Shown here one piece after another: positions 44,990-54,051 of a DNA stretch of 64,000 bases. The notes below the pieces were generated by a model. That model had not been told where the DNA came from. It made no database searches and was given only the letters and a program-made list of their open reading frames with translations. The translations under genes and the position numbers were made by a program. How positions within the stretch are numbered: the first letter of the stretch is position 1; each line of letters opens with the position of its first letter. Source of the stretch: Flagellimonas amoyensis (GTDB lineage Bacteria; Bacteroidota; Bacteroidia; Flavobacteriales; Flavobacteriaceae); contig NZ_QBUK01000002.1 of assembly GCF_003058265.1 (NCBI RefSeq), positions 310,001 to 374,000 on the forward strand, read 5' to 3'.

Positions 44990-46187
44990 GCATCCATGTT
45001 ATTCAAATGACACGATTTTCCAAAGAGTTTTGCTCTTCGTGCCTTGCTTGACATAACCGGTCCCATTACATCTTGGACAGGCCTCATCAACCTTTCTTTC
45101 GATATACCGTACTTTTTTGTTGATATATTCCGCAGTCCTATAGGTTGTAGTGGTCACATGCTTATCATAATAGACCCCTTTGACCACATAGGAATTGCTC
45201 TTGATCTCGGCCGGCACCACATAGGTCTCCATTTTTTCTTTGTAAATAGGCACCTTTATGGTCTTGGGACAGGAAATAACATTATCCCCTATATAGGTTT
45301 CCTTCACAAAAATAGCACCACTGCCCTTATCCAGTTTGGCCTCCACATCGGGGTTGTCCCCATATACGGCTATATAGTGTTCGGAGGGATGGATGCCTTT
45401 TATTTTGGCAACGCGATGGATACTTTCTATATATAGCTCATCATTGGGTTTTAATTGAGCCAAGTTGGTCTTGAAATAGTCCCTAAAAAAAAGATCCTGC
45501 GAATTCTCCTTACCTACATGGGTGAACCCTTCCACGGGCATGGGGTCCCAGAAATTCTGGCTCAGCTTTTCATTGAAGGCCTTTATATGCTTTACGTTAA
45601 TGGGTTGGCCCTCCTCAAATAGGCCATAGGAAGCGTCAATGGTAACCAAATCACCATATATATCCTTGCCAAGGATCATTTTTGTCCTGTAACCGACCCC
45701 GTGTAATTTTCCATTCTTAAAAATACCTACCTCCAAAGAAATCCCATCACCTGGCTTTTCATTATCCTGGGGGAGCAAGCGGATGCCATAACCGTTATGG
45801 GTTTGGATATCCTTGCTTACCATGGTGGCCAAGGTATTGCTATACATTTCTATTGCGGTATCCTGATATAGTTTTGCCACATCAGGTTTCTCATCGGCCT
45901 CGGCTTCCTGTTTGAATTTGATTTCCTGATTGATCACCACCGCCCAGTATTTTTTTTGGCTGATTTCATCTTCCAAGAACAACACCGATCCATTTCCCAA
46001 TTTCAGGGCTGTGGGCAACATAAATCCGGTCAGTGTAAATCCCCACACATTGTTGATGTACGAACCCAGATGGTCATAACCATAGTAAAGGGCCTTGGTT
46101 TCGCTCCTTGGGTCCATCAAAGGCTCCCAATTGACTGTGAAATAGGTGTTCGAAGGATAAAAGGAAGGTTTTTTTGAAGGTACAAAA

Positions 46188-46754
46188 TCAACAAAATTTT
46201 TCCCGTACTTGGGATGTACAACCGTTACAAAACTTTTTTTTTTCGGGCAATTCGGCCCTATCAATAAAGGTGTTTCCCATACTGTCCCGCACAATAAAGC
46301 GCCGGACATCCGGATCTTCTTCATCCTGCAGGTGCACGTTCCAAAGCATCCCGTTTTCATGAAACATAGGACTTTCCAGTATAGTAGCCTTTTCGGGATC
46401 ATATGCAAAGTACAATTGATCATTGGAAGCATAGTACATGTTGCATTTCGGGAAATCCCCTTTTCCCCCGTTGGGGTCATACGTTACATTCTTACTGTAT
46501 AGAGCGGTTCCATCAATGGTGAAATCTATGCGTTCATAGGTCCTTTTACTTTTCACGGCCTTACCATTGCTCTTGGGGTTATCCACGACGGCCCGGAGGT
46601 TGGAATATTTTGTGATATACTTACTATCAAAGGAATTGTATTTGGCAAAATTGGCCCCTCCAAACAATTTCGTGTCATCCAAAACAAACTCTTGTCCGCA
46701 CAGATTCAGGCTGTAGCAGAGGCCCAAAAGCCAAAGGAATGGTGTGTTCTTCAT
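46188..46754 (-). CDS. N-terminal reading frame of the frameshifted exported protein
   Basis: Codes for the signal peptide and about 170 further residues before the A10 run, then reads out of frame for 15 residues to a stop. It is given separately because it is the part translated without slippage. The repeated asparagine/tyrosine-rich strands suggest an extracytoplasmic beta domain. Confidence 0.55.
   Translation of the reverse strand: MKNTPFLWLLGLCYSLNLCGQEFVLDDTKLFGGANFAKYNSFDSKYITKYSNLRAVVDNPKSNGKAVKSKRTYERIDFTIDGTALYSKNVTYDPNGGKGDFPKCNMYYASNDQLYFAYDPEKATILESPMFHENGMLWNVHLQDEEDPDVRRFIVRDSMGNTFIDRAELPEKKKFCNGCTSQVREKFC
46234..46243 (-). repeat. A10 homopolymer at the frameshift
   Basis: Ten consecutive A on the coding strand, the only place where the two frames of the exported protein can be joined by a single-base change. 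Confidence 0.85.
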
Positions 46755-46780
46755 GTTAGTTGCGTTTACGTGGTTGGAAC

Positions 46781-47782
46781 TTAGTCCAGTTTGGTCCTGC
46801 AAATGGTTGTCCCGTTCCTACCCATGACATAGATGTTGTTCTCGGCATCAAATTCGATATCATCCATCTGCCTACCCTTGGGGTCATTGCCTGTTGTCCC
46901 CCCATATTTCAATCCATTTAAATATACCGGCCCATCCATGGATGAAGTTTGTCCTTCCCATGTGTATGCTGTCCAAGAATTTCCTTTAAATTTCAGGAGC
47001 TGGTTTCCCCTACCTGCGATTAGATTATTTTCCCTGTCCACCGCCTGCGGGGCATATTCAAGGTCAGATTCCTGCCAGCTAGCACCAACATCGTCGGAAT
47101 AATAGAGTTTGGAAGCAAAGGAACTCACCCCTGTCCAACCTTCACTTATGGCAAAAAGCCTGTTTCCCTGCAGTGCCGGGATATAGGAATTATTGCTTTC
47201 CCTACGGTTCCAGGTAGCCCCTCCATCAGCAGAAACGGCAATCAATCCATTGTCCTGTAGATAGGCGGCATTATTGGCCTTGTCCATGATGTGGGGAAGA
47301 ACCAGGTCGCCATTGGGCATGACGAACATTCGGTTGACAATCAAGTTCATAAAAGCACCGTCGTACCAACCTGCGGCATAGTTGGTATAGGTCCCAACGT
47401 GGTATTCCGTCCGGGTCGCACCAAAATCATTCGAAACGGCAAAATAGCTCCTGTTGTCCCTGACCACATAGAGGTAAAGTTTCCCATCTTCAAATTGCAA
47501 TGGGTTGGCATATAATATATTTTTTTCTCCTGTGGTTTTGTTAATGCGATAGGTCACTCCCATGCTATTGGTATAAAACAACCAATGGGCATCGTCCGAA
47601 ATTTCAAATTGGGTGACCGTTTCACCCGGTTCAAATTCGTGGAACACTTCCCAATTGATGGTTTTGGCCTGCTCTGCCTGCTGCCCTTCTTCGCCATTTT
47701 CATTATCTTTTCCACACGAGGTGAGCAATGGCATTGCCACAAATGCCAATAGGATCCATTTGGGGATATTCGGTACTTTCAT
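46781..47782 (-). CDS. BNR/Asp-box-repeat lipoprotein
   Basis: A 333-residue lipoprotein (lipobox LLTSC at about residue 22) with Asp-box-like turns (SADGGATW, SDDVGASW) and SNDFGATR in an all-beta, probably propeller fold. It lacks the RIP motif and tight Asp-box spacing of sialidases, so a sialidase activity should not be assumed. First gene of a two-gene operon with the frameshifted exported protein. No close functional hint. Confidence 0.75.
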   Translation of the reverse strand: MKVPNIPKWILLAFVAMPLLTSCGKDNENGEEGQQAEQAKTINWEVFHEFEPGETVTQFEISDDAHWLFYTNSMGVTYRINKTTGEKNILYANPLQFEDGKLYLYVVRDNRSYFAVSNDFGATRTEYHVGTYTNYAAGWYDGAFMNLIVNRMFVMPNGDLVLPHIMDKANNAAYLQDNGLIAVSADGGATWNRRESNNSYIPALQGNRLFAISEGWTGVSSFASKLYYSDDVGASWQESDLEYAPQAVDRENNLIAGRGNQLLKFKGNSWTAYTWEGQTSSMDGPVYLNGLKYGGTTGNDPKGRQMDDIEFDAENNIYVMGRNGTTICRTKLD

Positions 47783-47972
47783 TACTTTCTTGTTTCAAAT
47801 ACTATAGCAATGATACCTCGGGGAATACTGTCAGAAAATAGGGCATTTGCACTATTTTTGATATGGGCCCATTGTGATTTGAAGGAAGTAGCGGTAAAAT
47901 AGATAACTTTCAGGATTGGGGTTCCAATTTGTCCAACCCATCGAAACGAACCACACCTCTAAATAAACGAAC

Positions 47973-49616
47973 ATGAAATATCCATTCCTCGTCCTATTCA
48001 TATTGCTGTCCTTCGGCATGACCAAAATGCAGGCACAACAAAAGGAAGAAAGCCCAAAAAGACCCAATATTGTCTTCATCATAAGTGATGACCATGCCTA
48101 TCAGGCCATCAGTGCCTATGGCGGCAGGTTGGCCCAAGTGGCCCCTACCCCCAATATTGACAGAATTGCAGAAGATGGAATGTTGTTCGAAAACTGTTTG
48201 GTGACCAACTCTATCTGCGGGCCGTCAAGGGCTGCCATACTTACCGGCAAGTATAGCCACCTTAATGGATTCATCGACAACACCATTGGTTCCAAGTTTG
48301 ATTTTGATCAGCAGACCTTTGGTGAATTGCTGCAACAGGCGGGCTACAAAACCGGCGTTTTGGGCAAGCTTCATTTGGGGGACACACCTTCAAAAGGATT
48401 TGATTATGTGGACATTCTACCTGGACAAGGCTCCTATTACAACCCGACTTTCATCAACAAGGAAGGACAATATGAACTGGAGGGATATACAACAGAAATC
48501 ATTACGGAAAAAGCAATCCAATGGATGGATTCCGTTAAATCTGAAGAACGACCATTCATGCTGTTCCTTGGTCACAAATCACCACATAGACCATGGCAAC
48601 CCGGCCCCAATGAACTGGGCATGTACGAAAATGTTGAGATTCCGGAGCCTGAAACCCTATTTGATGATTATTCCGGGAACCGTGACGTTGCCGGCATGAA
48701 CTATATGTCAATTTCCGAGGCCATGAAAATGGAACAAGACCTTAAAATAACCGATGGACCCCAAGCTGGTTTTACCAAGGAACAACAACAAAAATGGGAC
48801 TCCATTTATGGCCCGATCAACGAAAAATTCAAAAGGGAGAACCCAAAAGGGGACGACCTTACCCGATTCAAATACCAACGTTATATGAGGGATTATCTGG
48901 CGAGTGTTGCCGGTGTGGACAAAGGGGTTGGACAGGTATTGGATTATCTTGAAAAAGCGGGACTCGATGAAAATACCATAGTCATTTATACTTCCGACCA
49001 AGGCTTTTATTTAGGCGAACACGGTTGGTTCGATAAACGTTGGATGTACAAGGAGTCACTGAAAACCCCATTGTTGGTGAAATGGCCAAAAAAGGTGGCT
49101 CCCGGCACCATCAACAAAGATCTGGTCTCCAATCTGGACTTTGCAGAGACTTTTCTGGACATTGCCCAAACCAACATACCCAATGATATGCAAGGGAAAA
49201 GCTTAGTGCCCATTTTGGAGGGAGAAACGCCCAAAGACTGGAGAAATGCGCATTATTACCATTATTACGAACATCCTTCCGAACATGATGTAAGACGGCA
49301 TTATGGCATTACGACAGACCGTTATAAGTTGATCCATTTCTACTATGACCTTGATGTATGGGAACTATACGATCTTAAGAAAGACCCCAACGAAATGAAC
49401 AATATTTATGGAGACCCTGCATATGCCGATATCCAAGAAAAGCTTCACAAAGATTTGGATGAACTGAGGCTAGCATATGGGGACAATGACTCCCTGAACC
49501 AAAAGTTTATTGACGAATACCATAAAAAAGCCAAAGAAAATCCATTGATCGAATACTGGAAACTTTCCCCTGAAGAGATGAACAAACTGTACCAAGAATA
49601 TTTAAAGGGTAGATAG
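47973..49616 (+). CDS. Sulfatase, formylglycine-dependent
   Basis: A 547-residue exported sulfatase with a signal peptide (ends near MQAQQ). The formylglycine site is C82 in CGPSR followed by AAILTGK. The N-terminal metal-binding block is IVFIISDDHAYQA (DD), the GKLHLG block is typical, and a later YTSDQGFYLGEHGWFDKRW supplies the DQG/HG residues. It removes sulfate from carbohydrates, most likely algal or host polysaccharides. No SusCD pair is nearby, and it needs a formylglycine-generating or anSME maturase encoded elsewhere. It is divergent from the BNR lipoprotein. Confidence 0.9.
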   Translation: MKYPFLVLFILLSFGMTKMQAQQKEESPKRPNIVFIISDDHAYQAISAYGGRLAQVAPTPNIDRIAEDGMLFENCLVTNSICGPSRAAILTGKYSHLNGFIDNTIGSKFDFDQQTFGELLQQAGYKTGVLGKLHLGDTPSKGFDYVDILPGQGSYYNPTFINKEGQYELEGYTTEIITEKAIQWMDSVKSEERPFMLFLGHKSPHRPWQPGPNELGMYENVEIPEPETLFDDYSGNRDVAGMNYMSISEAMKMEQDLKITDGPQAGFTKEQQQKWDSIYGPINEKFKRENPKGDDLTRFKYQRYMRDYLASVAGVDKGVGQVLDYLEKAGLDENTIVIYTSDQGFYLGEHGWFDKRWMYKESLKTPLLVKWPKKVAPGTINKDLVSNLDFAETFLDIAQTNIPNDMQGKSLVPILEGETPKDWRNAHYYHYYEHPSEHDVRRHYGITTDRYKLIHFYYDLDVWELYDLKKDPNEMNNIYGDPAYADIQEKLHKDLDELRLAYGDNDSLNQKFIDEYHKKAKENPLIEYWKLSPEEMNKLYQEYLKGR

Positions 49617-49623
49617 TCAGCCT

Positions 49624-49674
49624 TTGTCCCTATTGGGTTTTCAAATGATGATTTGGTTTATCATTTTGGGACAA
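49624..49674. terminator. Hairpin pair between convergent genes
   Basis: TTGTCCC (49624-49630) pairs with GGGACAA (49668-49674). Inside it AAATGAT (49643-49649) pairs with ATCATTT (49660-49666). This nested structure lies between the sulfatase stop and the AraC stop and is a plausible bidirectional terminator. Confidence 0.4.
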
Positions 49675-49713
49675 CCACATTCCCATTGAAGCGGTATCAT
49701 TTATGTAGCCGTT

Positions 49714-50196
49714 CTATTCCTTGGCCAATTGTTCAACATTGATGCCCTTTACTTTTTTCAAATAATCCGAAGGAGTAATGCCCATTTCTTTTTTAAAATT
49801 CCTGTAGAACGTAGCTTTCGAGTTAAAACCGGCCATTTCATAAAGTCCTTCCATCCCATATCGTCCGTAATCTTCATTTTGGGATATTTCAATGAACGCT
49901 TTGACCTTAAGCTTGATAATAAATTCATGAATGGTAAGCCCCCTGTCCCTTTTGACCATCAATCGAAAATCACGTTCTGAAAGATTGTGGTCGGACAATG
50001 CCTTTTTGATGTCAAAATCATGTCTTAAAAACACTTTTTCCTCCAACAACGTTTTTTGAATGAAGCTGTTCACTTCTTCCTCTTGATTAATACGATCAAA
50101 ATGATGGTGGAGGTTATTGCCCAAAATGGAAGTGTGTATGCCTTTTATCTCGGATATGGCAAACAACAAGAAAACACAGCTTTTGACAATGTTCAA
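49714..50196 (-). CDS. Short AraC-type DNA-binding protein
   Basis: A 160-residue protein with an AraC HTH pair at the C-terminus (about 60-150; LSERDFRLMVKRDRGLTIHEF and YEMAGFNSKATFYRNFKKEMGITPSDYLKK). The N-terminal 40 residues are short and partly hydrophobic and there is no sensing domain. It may be a truncated two-domain regulator or a stand-alone HTH; the 196 bases upstream hold no continuation that I can see. Confidence 0.65.
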   Translation of the reverse strand: MNIVKSCVFLLFAISEIKGIHTSILGNNLHHHFDRINQEEEVNSFIQKTLLEEKVFLRHDFDIKKALSDHNLSERDFRLMVKRDRGLTIHEFIIKLKVKAFIEISQNEDYGRYGMEGLYEMAGFNSKATFYRNFKKEMGITPSDYLKKVKGINVEQLAKE

Positions 50197-50392
50197 GTTA
50201 CTTGCTTTAATCGCCTAACTTTAAATCTCAAATCCACCCGTTATCCCGTAAGTGTTGATTAGAAATTGATTGCCTCTTTTTAGGAAATAACCAAAAACAT
50301 CTGACGACCTATTTGGCAAGATACACTTTTACGGCCTCAGGAGACCTTGTTCAATTGAATTACCTATTTGTCTGCGAGATTTGGGAATAGTT

Positions 50393-52003
50393 TCAATAGT
50401 TTTTTAACTCACTCAACTCAATGTTATAAAGTTGTGCTTTTTCTCCAGAAGATGTGAACCATAGTTCCGTGTAGGGTTGCTCTGGAAAAAATATTTCAGT
50501 CATTACCGTTGTTCCATTGTCAAAAAAGAGCTCAATCGAGGTTTTGTCCAGTAATGCTGTCACCTCCAGACTTTCCAATTGACTTATTCTGGGGGCAATA
50601 CTTGGCTCGGTAGCAAAATCTTTTGAGAAATTAGTTTTCCCGGAATGGGTCCTATCAATATAAAAAGTTTGGTCCCCATGGTCAAAACCGAACTCAAGTG
50701 CTTCATCCATTTCATTTTTAAGCTTGATGGACACAGATGAACTCTTTGCATTCATCAAAGTAAAACTCAAAGAGGTACTGCTCAAGGGTATCGGTTCCGA
50801 GTCCATCAATTCCATAGGGCCGGATATGGACATTGGCCCATATTTCTTTATTTTTTTGGATTTTGCCCCCTCAAGTGCTTTTGTTGGGGCAAAACTCAAT
50901 CTATAATCACTGTTTTTGGAAATCAATTTCAATTCCCGTGAAACTGTCATGGCACTTCGCCATTTTTCGGTAGGCACCTCATTGGCATACTGCCAGTTGG
51001 ACATCCATCCTATGAACAGTTTTTCACTATCCCCGGTTTCTGTGTTTGACCAAGTAACACCCGCATAGTTGTCCTTGCCAAAATCTACCCAGTAGTCATG
51101 GTGATTACCTATTTTCCCCTGAAGCAATGGGTCAAGAACGAACTTTCCGTCCTTAAGATCGCCTACAAAATATTGCGTGCCTGAGCCTCCATTATATCCA
51201 CCAGGGTTGATGCTTACCAACAAAACATATTTTTCATCATCAAGTCCGTGCACCTTGATCGGAAAGAGATCTGGGCATTCCCAGACACCATCGTGATTGC
51301 CGATACCTTCCCCAAACTCCGATAAAAACTCCCAGTCCTTTAAATTTTTGGAACCATAGAATCTAATTTTCTGTCCAGCGGCAAGGGACATGATGTACTG
51401 TTCCCCCTCTTTGTCCCAAACAACCTTCGGATCCCTAAAATCAGGGATTCCAGGATTTTTCACAACTGGATTCCCTTCATATTTTGTCCATGTGCTCCCC
51501 TCATCCAACGAATATGCAATGGCCTGTGATTGAAAATCGACCTTGCCTTCCTTTTGCATATCGGTGTTGTGATAGGTAAAAAAAGCTATTATCGGGACCT
51601 GTCCTTCTGCACCGAAACCTGATCTGTTTTCGTGATCTACAATGGCACTACCGGAAAAGATATAGCCCATATCATCGGGAAACAATGCAATTGGCATTTC
51701 TTCCCAATGTATCAAATCCTTGCTCTTGGCATGCCCCCAGTGCATCGGCCCCCATTTGTTCCCATTTGGATAGTGCTGAAAATAAAGGTGGTAATAACCA
51801 TCGAGGTAAAACATACCATTGGGATCGTTCATCCATCCCTTCATTGGGGTAAAATGAAAGTTGGGACGGTATAGCTCCTCTTCAATGACCAGCGCAGTAG
51901 CTTGTTCGGCATCATCCACAGGAACGTCCTTGCCCTTATCCTTGCAGGCATGGATGCCCAGTAGGATTACAAATAGGAGTGAAACTATATACGTTTTTTT
52001 CAT
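50393..52003 (-). CDS. GH32 glycoside hydrolase (levanase/fructanase/invertase type)
   Basis: About 536 residues with a lipoprotein-like signal ending at C20 (IHAC, an imperfect lipobox). The GH32 five-bladed propeller shows the nucleophile in WMNDPNG (D60), RDP in DFRDPKVVW and the acid/base in WECPDLF, then a C-terminal beta-sandwich. It hydrolyses fructose-containing sugars (sucrose, levan or inulin). The frame is open to 52045, but ATG 52003 begins the signal peptide. It is 102 bases downstream of iolG on the same strand and may be the last gene of, or separate from, the inositol operon. Confidence 0.9.
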   Translation of the reverse strand: MKKTYIVSLLFVILLGIHACKDKGKDVPVDDAEQATALVIEEELYRPNFHFTPMKGWMNDPNGMFYLDGYYHLYFQHYPNGNKWGPMHWGHAKSKDLIHWEEMPIALFPDDMGYIFSGSAIVDHENRSGFGAEGQVPIIAFFTYHNTDMQKEGKVDFQSQAIAYSLDEGSTWTKYEGNPVVKNPGIPDFRDPKVVWDKEGEQYIMSLAAGQKIRFYGSKNLKDWEFLSEFGEGIGNHDGVWECPDLFPIKVHGLDDEKYVLLVSINPGGYNGGSGTQYFVGDLKDGKFVLDPLLQGKIGNHHDYWVDFGKDNYAGVTWSNTETGDSEKLFIGWMSNWQYANEVPTEKWRSAMTVSRELKLISKNSDYRLSFAPTKALEGAKSKKIKKYGPMSISGPMELMDSEPIPLSSTSLSFTLMNAKSSSVSIKLKNEMDEALEFGFDHGDQTFYIDRTHSGKTNFSKDFATEPSIAPRISQLESLEVTALLDKTSIELFFDNGTTVMTEIFFPEQPYTELWFTSSGEKAQLYNIELSELKNY

Positions 52004-52105
52004 TTCCACGGAATTCATCTGAACCAACACAACAATTTTGGCCAACCGATTGAAAAATCCTTTTGCCTTCTACTTCCCAAAAATTATTGACCTATTTTGA
52101 GGGAC

Positions 52106-53122
52106 TTATATCAAAGGTACTATTTCAGAAATCTTGACCGGTCTGTTTTCCTTGAGGGATTTCATTGCTGCCAATCCTATTTTCAACGATTGCAATCCAT
52201 CGTTGCCATCCACAGGGGTCGCATTTCCATTTTCCAAGCTTTTGGCAAAATCACCGATTTCATTCTTATAGGCCTCACGGTATCGCTCTAAGAAAAAGTG
52301 CAATGGCAGTGCGGCATGTATGCCTTGATCATTGTACAATTTATGGGAATCCATAAAATTATTGTTGGATTGTACCATACCCTTGGAACCGAACACTTCC
52401 ACTCTTTGATCATACCCATAAGAGGCTTCCCGGCTATTGTCTATCACGGCTATGGTTCCATCGGAATACGTTAGGGTCACTACTGCCGTGTCAATGTCAC
52501 CGGCTTCCCCAATCGCTGGATCTATCAGAACGGCTCCCTTGGCATATACTTCCTCGACCTCTTTGTCCACAATAAAACGGGCAACATCAAAATCATGGAT
52601 GGTCATGTCCAAAAAGAGCCCCCCGGATGTTTTGATGTAACTCACAGGTGGTGCGCCAGGGTCGCGACTGGTGATCTTCACCAAATGCGGTTCGCCCACA
52701 GCGCCATTCTTGACCAACTCTTTTACTTTTCGGAATTCCTTGTCAAATCGTCTATTGAATCCCAACATCAACTTTATCCCAGATTTGGACACTATATCCA
52801 GAACTTCCACTACCCTATCCAAAGATAAATCCAAGGGTTTTTCACAGAATACATGGATACCTGCCTTTGCAGCCATTTCCACATAGTCTGCATGGGTATC
52901 GGTCGGAGAACATATGATAATGGCGTCTATCGGCGTCACTGTCAACATCTCTTTAAAAGAGGAGACAATGTGTGGGACAAGTCTGTCTTTCGCAAACTGT
53001 CTGCCCTCTTCCATGGGATCCATGGCCGCTACTACTTCTATGCCCTCCATTTGACAAAGGTTGCCCAAATGGATCTTTCCTATTCTGCCTAAGCCGGCAA
53101 CGGCAAATTTTAATTTTTTCAT
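52106..53122 (-). CDS. iolG: Inositol 2-dehydrogenase (Gfo/Idh/MocA family)
   Basis: A 338-residue NAD(P)-dependent oxidoreductase that oxidises myo-inositol to 2-keto-myo-inositol. It has a Rossmann N-terminus (AGLGRIGKIHLGNL), the CEKPLDLSL motif with the catalytic lysine, and the MTIHDFDVARFI block of the C-terminal domain. Its place at the end of a complete inositol operon makes the substrate likely. Confidence 0.85.
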   Translation of the reverse strand: MKKLKFAVAGLGRIGKIHLGNLCQMEGIEVVAAMDPMEEGRQFAKDRLVPHIVSSFKEMLTVTPIDAIIICSPTDTHADYVEMAAKAGIHVFCEKPLDLSLDRVVEVLDIVSKSGIKLMLGFNRRFDKEFRKVKELVKNGAVGEPHLVKITSRDPGAPPVSYIKTSGGLFLDMTIHDFDVARFIVDKEVEEVYAKGAVLIDPAIGEAGDIDTAVVTLTYSDGTIAVIDNSREASYGYDQRVEVFGSKGMVQSNNNFMDSHKLYNDQGIHAALPLHFFLERYREAYKNEIGDFAKSLENGNATPVDGNDGLQSLKIGLAAMKSLKENRPVKISEIVPLI

Positions 53123-53135
53123 TGCTTTCTAAAAA

Positions 53136-54041
53136 CTATAACCCTAATGTTTTAATATAATCCCTGTTTGCTTTGGCACATGCCTTGGGGTTGCCCATTC
53201 CTGGCAAGATATCCTGCTCCACTACCACCCAGTCATCATAACCTGTATTGGTCAACAAGTCCACAACTGCCTTAAAATCGACCGCACCTTTTCCAAGTTC
53301 ACAAAAAACCCCTCTTTGTATCGCATCAAAATAATCCCCCTCTTCTTTGCGGGAATCTTGAGCGGCAACTGGGTCGTAATCCTTGAAATGGACATGCCAA
53401 ATCCGATCTCTATACATTTCGAGTGCTTTTACCGGATCTCCCCCACCAAAAGCATAATGGCCCATATCCAAACAGAGTCCCACCAAGTTGGGATCGGTAA
53501 GTTCCATCAAGGTATCTATCTCTTCTGGGGTTTCCACGTAACCTGCACAATGATGGTGAAAAACGGTCCTTATGCCAAAAGCATCTTTTACGGCTTTTGC
53601 GATTTTATCGGCTCCTTTTGCAAAAACCTCCCATTGTGCCTGTGAAAGTCCCATTTCTGGAGTTATCCTTCCGGCGTTCTTGGTTCTTTCCAGTACCGAG
53701 GCATTATCGTCCGCCAATACGATAAAGGCATCTTCATAGCCAGCCTTGTGCATTAGATTGGCCACACGCATGGCAGATTCCAGGCCTTCCAGGTGTTTTG
53801 ATGCATCTGCCAGTGCAACGGGAACAAAGGCCCCCAAGAGCTGAAGGCCCCTTTTGGTTATTTCCTTCCTCAAAAGGTTGGGGTCGGTCGGCATATAGCC
53901 CCAATCCCCAAGTTCGGTGCCCAAATATCCTGTTTCCTTGATCTCATCCAAAACTTGCTCAAACCCTATTTCTTCCGATTTCTCCTCAAGGTCAAATTCC
54001 AGTGCGCCCCATGAGCAAGGGGCATTTGCTATTTTGATCAT
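53136..54041 (-). CDS. iolE: Inosose dehydratase-like protein (IolE)
   Basis: A 301-residue TIM-barrel protein of the xylose-isomerase-like family, starting IANAPCSWG, with metal-binding segments FHHHCAGYVETPEEI, LCLDMGHYAFGGGD and WHVHFKDYD. In the inositol pathway this enzyme dehydrates 2-keto-myo-inositol. The start IANAPCSWG is frequent in inositol clusters, but IolI-type isomerases share the fold, so assignment to IolE rests partly on the operon. It lies between the dehydrogenase and the MMSDH gene. Confidence 0.75.
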   Translation of the reverse strand: MIKIANAPCSWGALEFDLEEKSEEIGFEQVLDEIKETGYLGTELGDWGYMPTDPNLLRKEITKRGLQLLGAFVPVALADASKHLEGLESAMRVANLMHKAGYEDAFIVLADDNASVLERTKNAGRITPEMGLSQAQWEVFAKGADKIAKAVKDAFGIRTVFHHHCAGYVETPEEIDTLMELTDPNLVGLCLDMGHYAFGGGDPVKALEMYRDRIWHVHFKDYDPVAAQDSRKEEGDYFDAIQRGVFCELGKGAVDFKAVVDLLTNTGYDDWVVVEQDILPGMGNPKACAKANRDYIKTLGL

Positions 54042-54051
54042 TTGCTTCTTT

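Larger units (their letters stand above)
44999..46754 (-). pseudogene. Exported MORN-like/zinc-ribbon protein split by a frameshift at an A10 run
   Basis: Two overlapping frames together make one protein of about 585 residues. The first starts at ATG 46754 with a signal peptide (MKNTPFLWLLGLCYSLNLCGQE) and runs to 46188. The second continues to 44999. They join at a run of ten T on the plus strand (46234-46243; A10 on the coding strand). With nine A the sequence reads PEKKSFVTVV without a break. The second half holds a FKNGKLHGVGY segment like a MORN repeat and ends with a CPRCNGTGYVKQ zinc-ribbon, as in DnaJ-type motifs. No domain of known function is recognised. It is 26 bases after the BNR lipoprotein gene (same operon) and convergent with the STING-like gene, 9 bases apart. 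The frameshift could be an assembly error, a true mutation, phase variation or transcriptional slippage. Confidence 0.7.

Noticed and set aside
46188..46480. Two overlapping minus-strand genes as separate proteins
   Set aside because: The downstream frame has no plausible start or signal peptide and continues the sequence exactly at the A10 run, so one gene with a frameshift is more likely.
42649..47782. CBASS operon around the STING-like gene
   Set aside because: None of the neighbours (BspA-like lipoprotein, frameshifted exported protein, BNR lipoprotein) shows CD-NTase, Cap2, Cap3 or nuclease motifs.
46781..47782. BNR lipoprotein as a third sialidase
   Set aside because: The RIP motif and the regular set of Asp boxes seen in the two true sialidases are missing.
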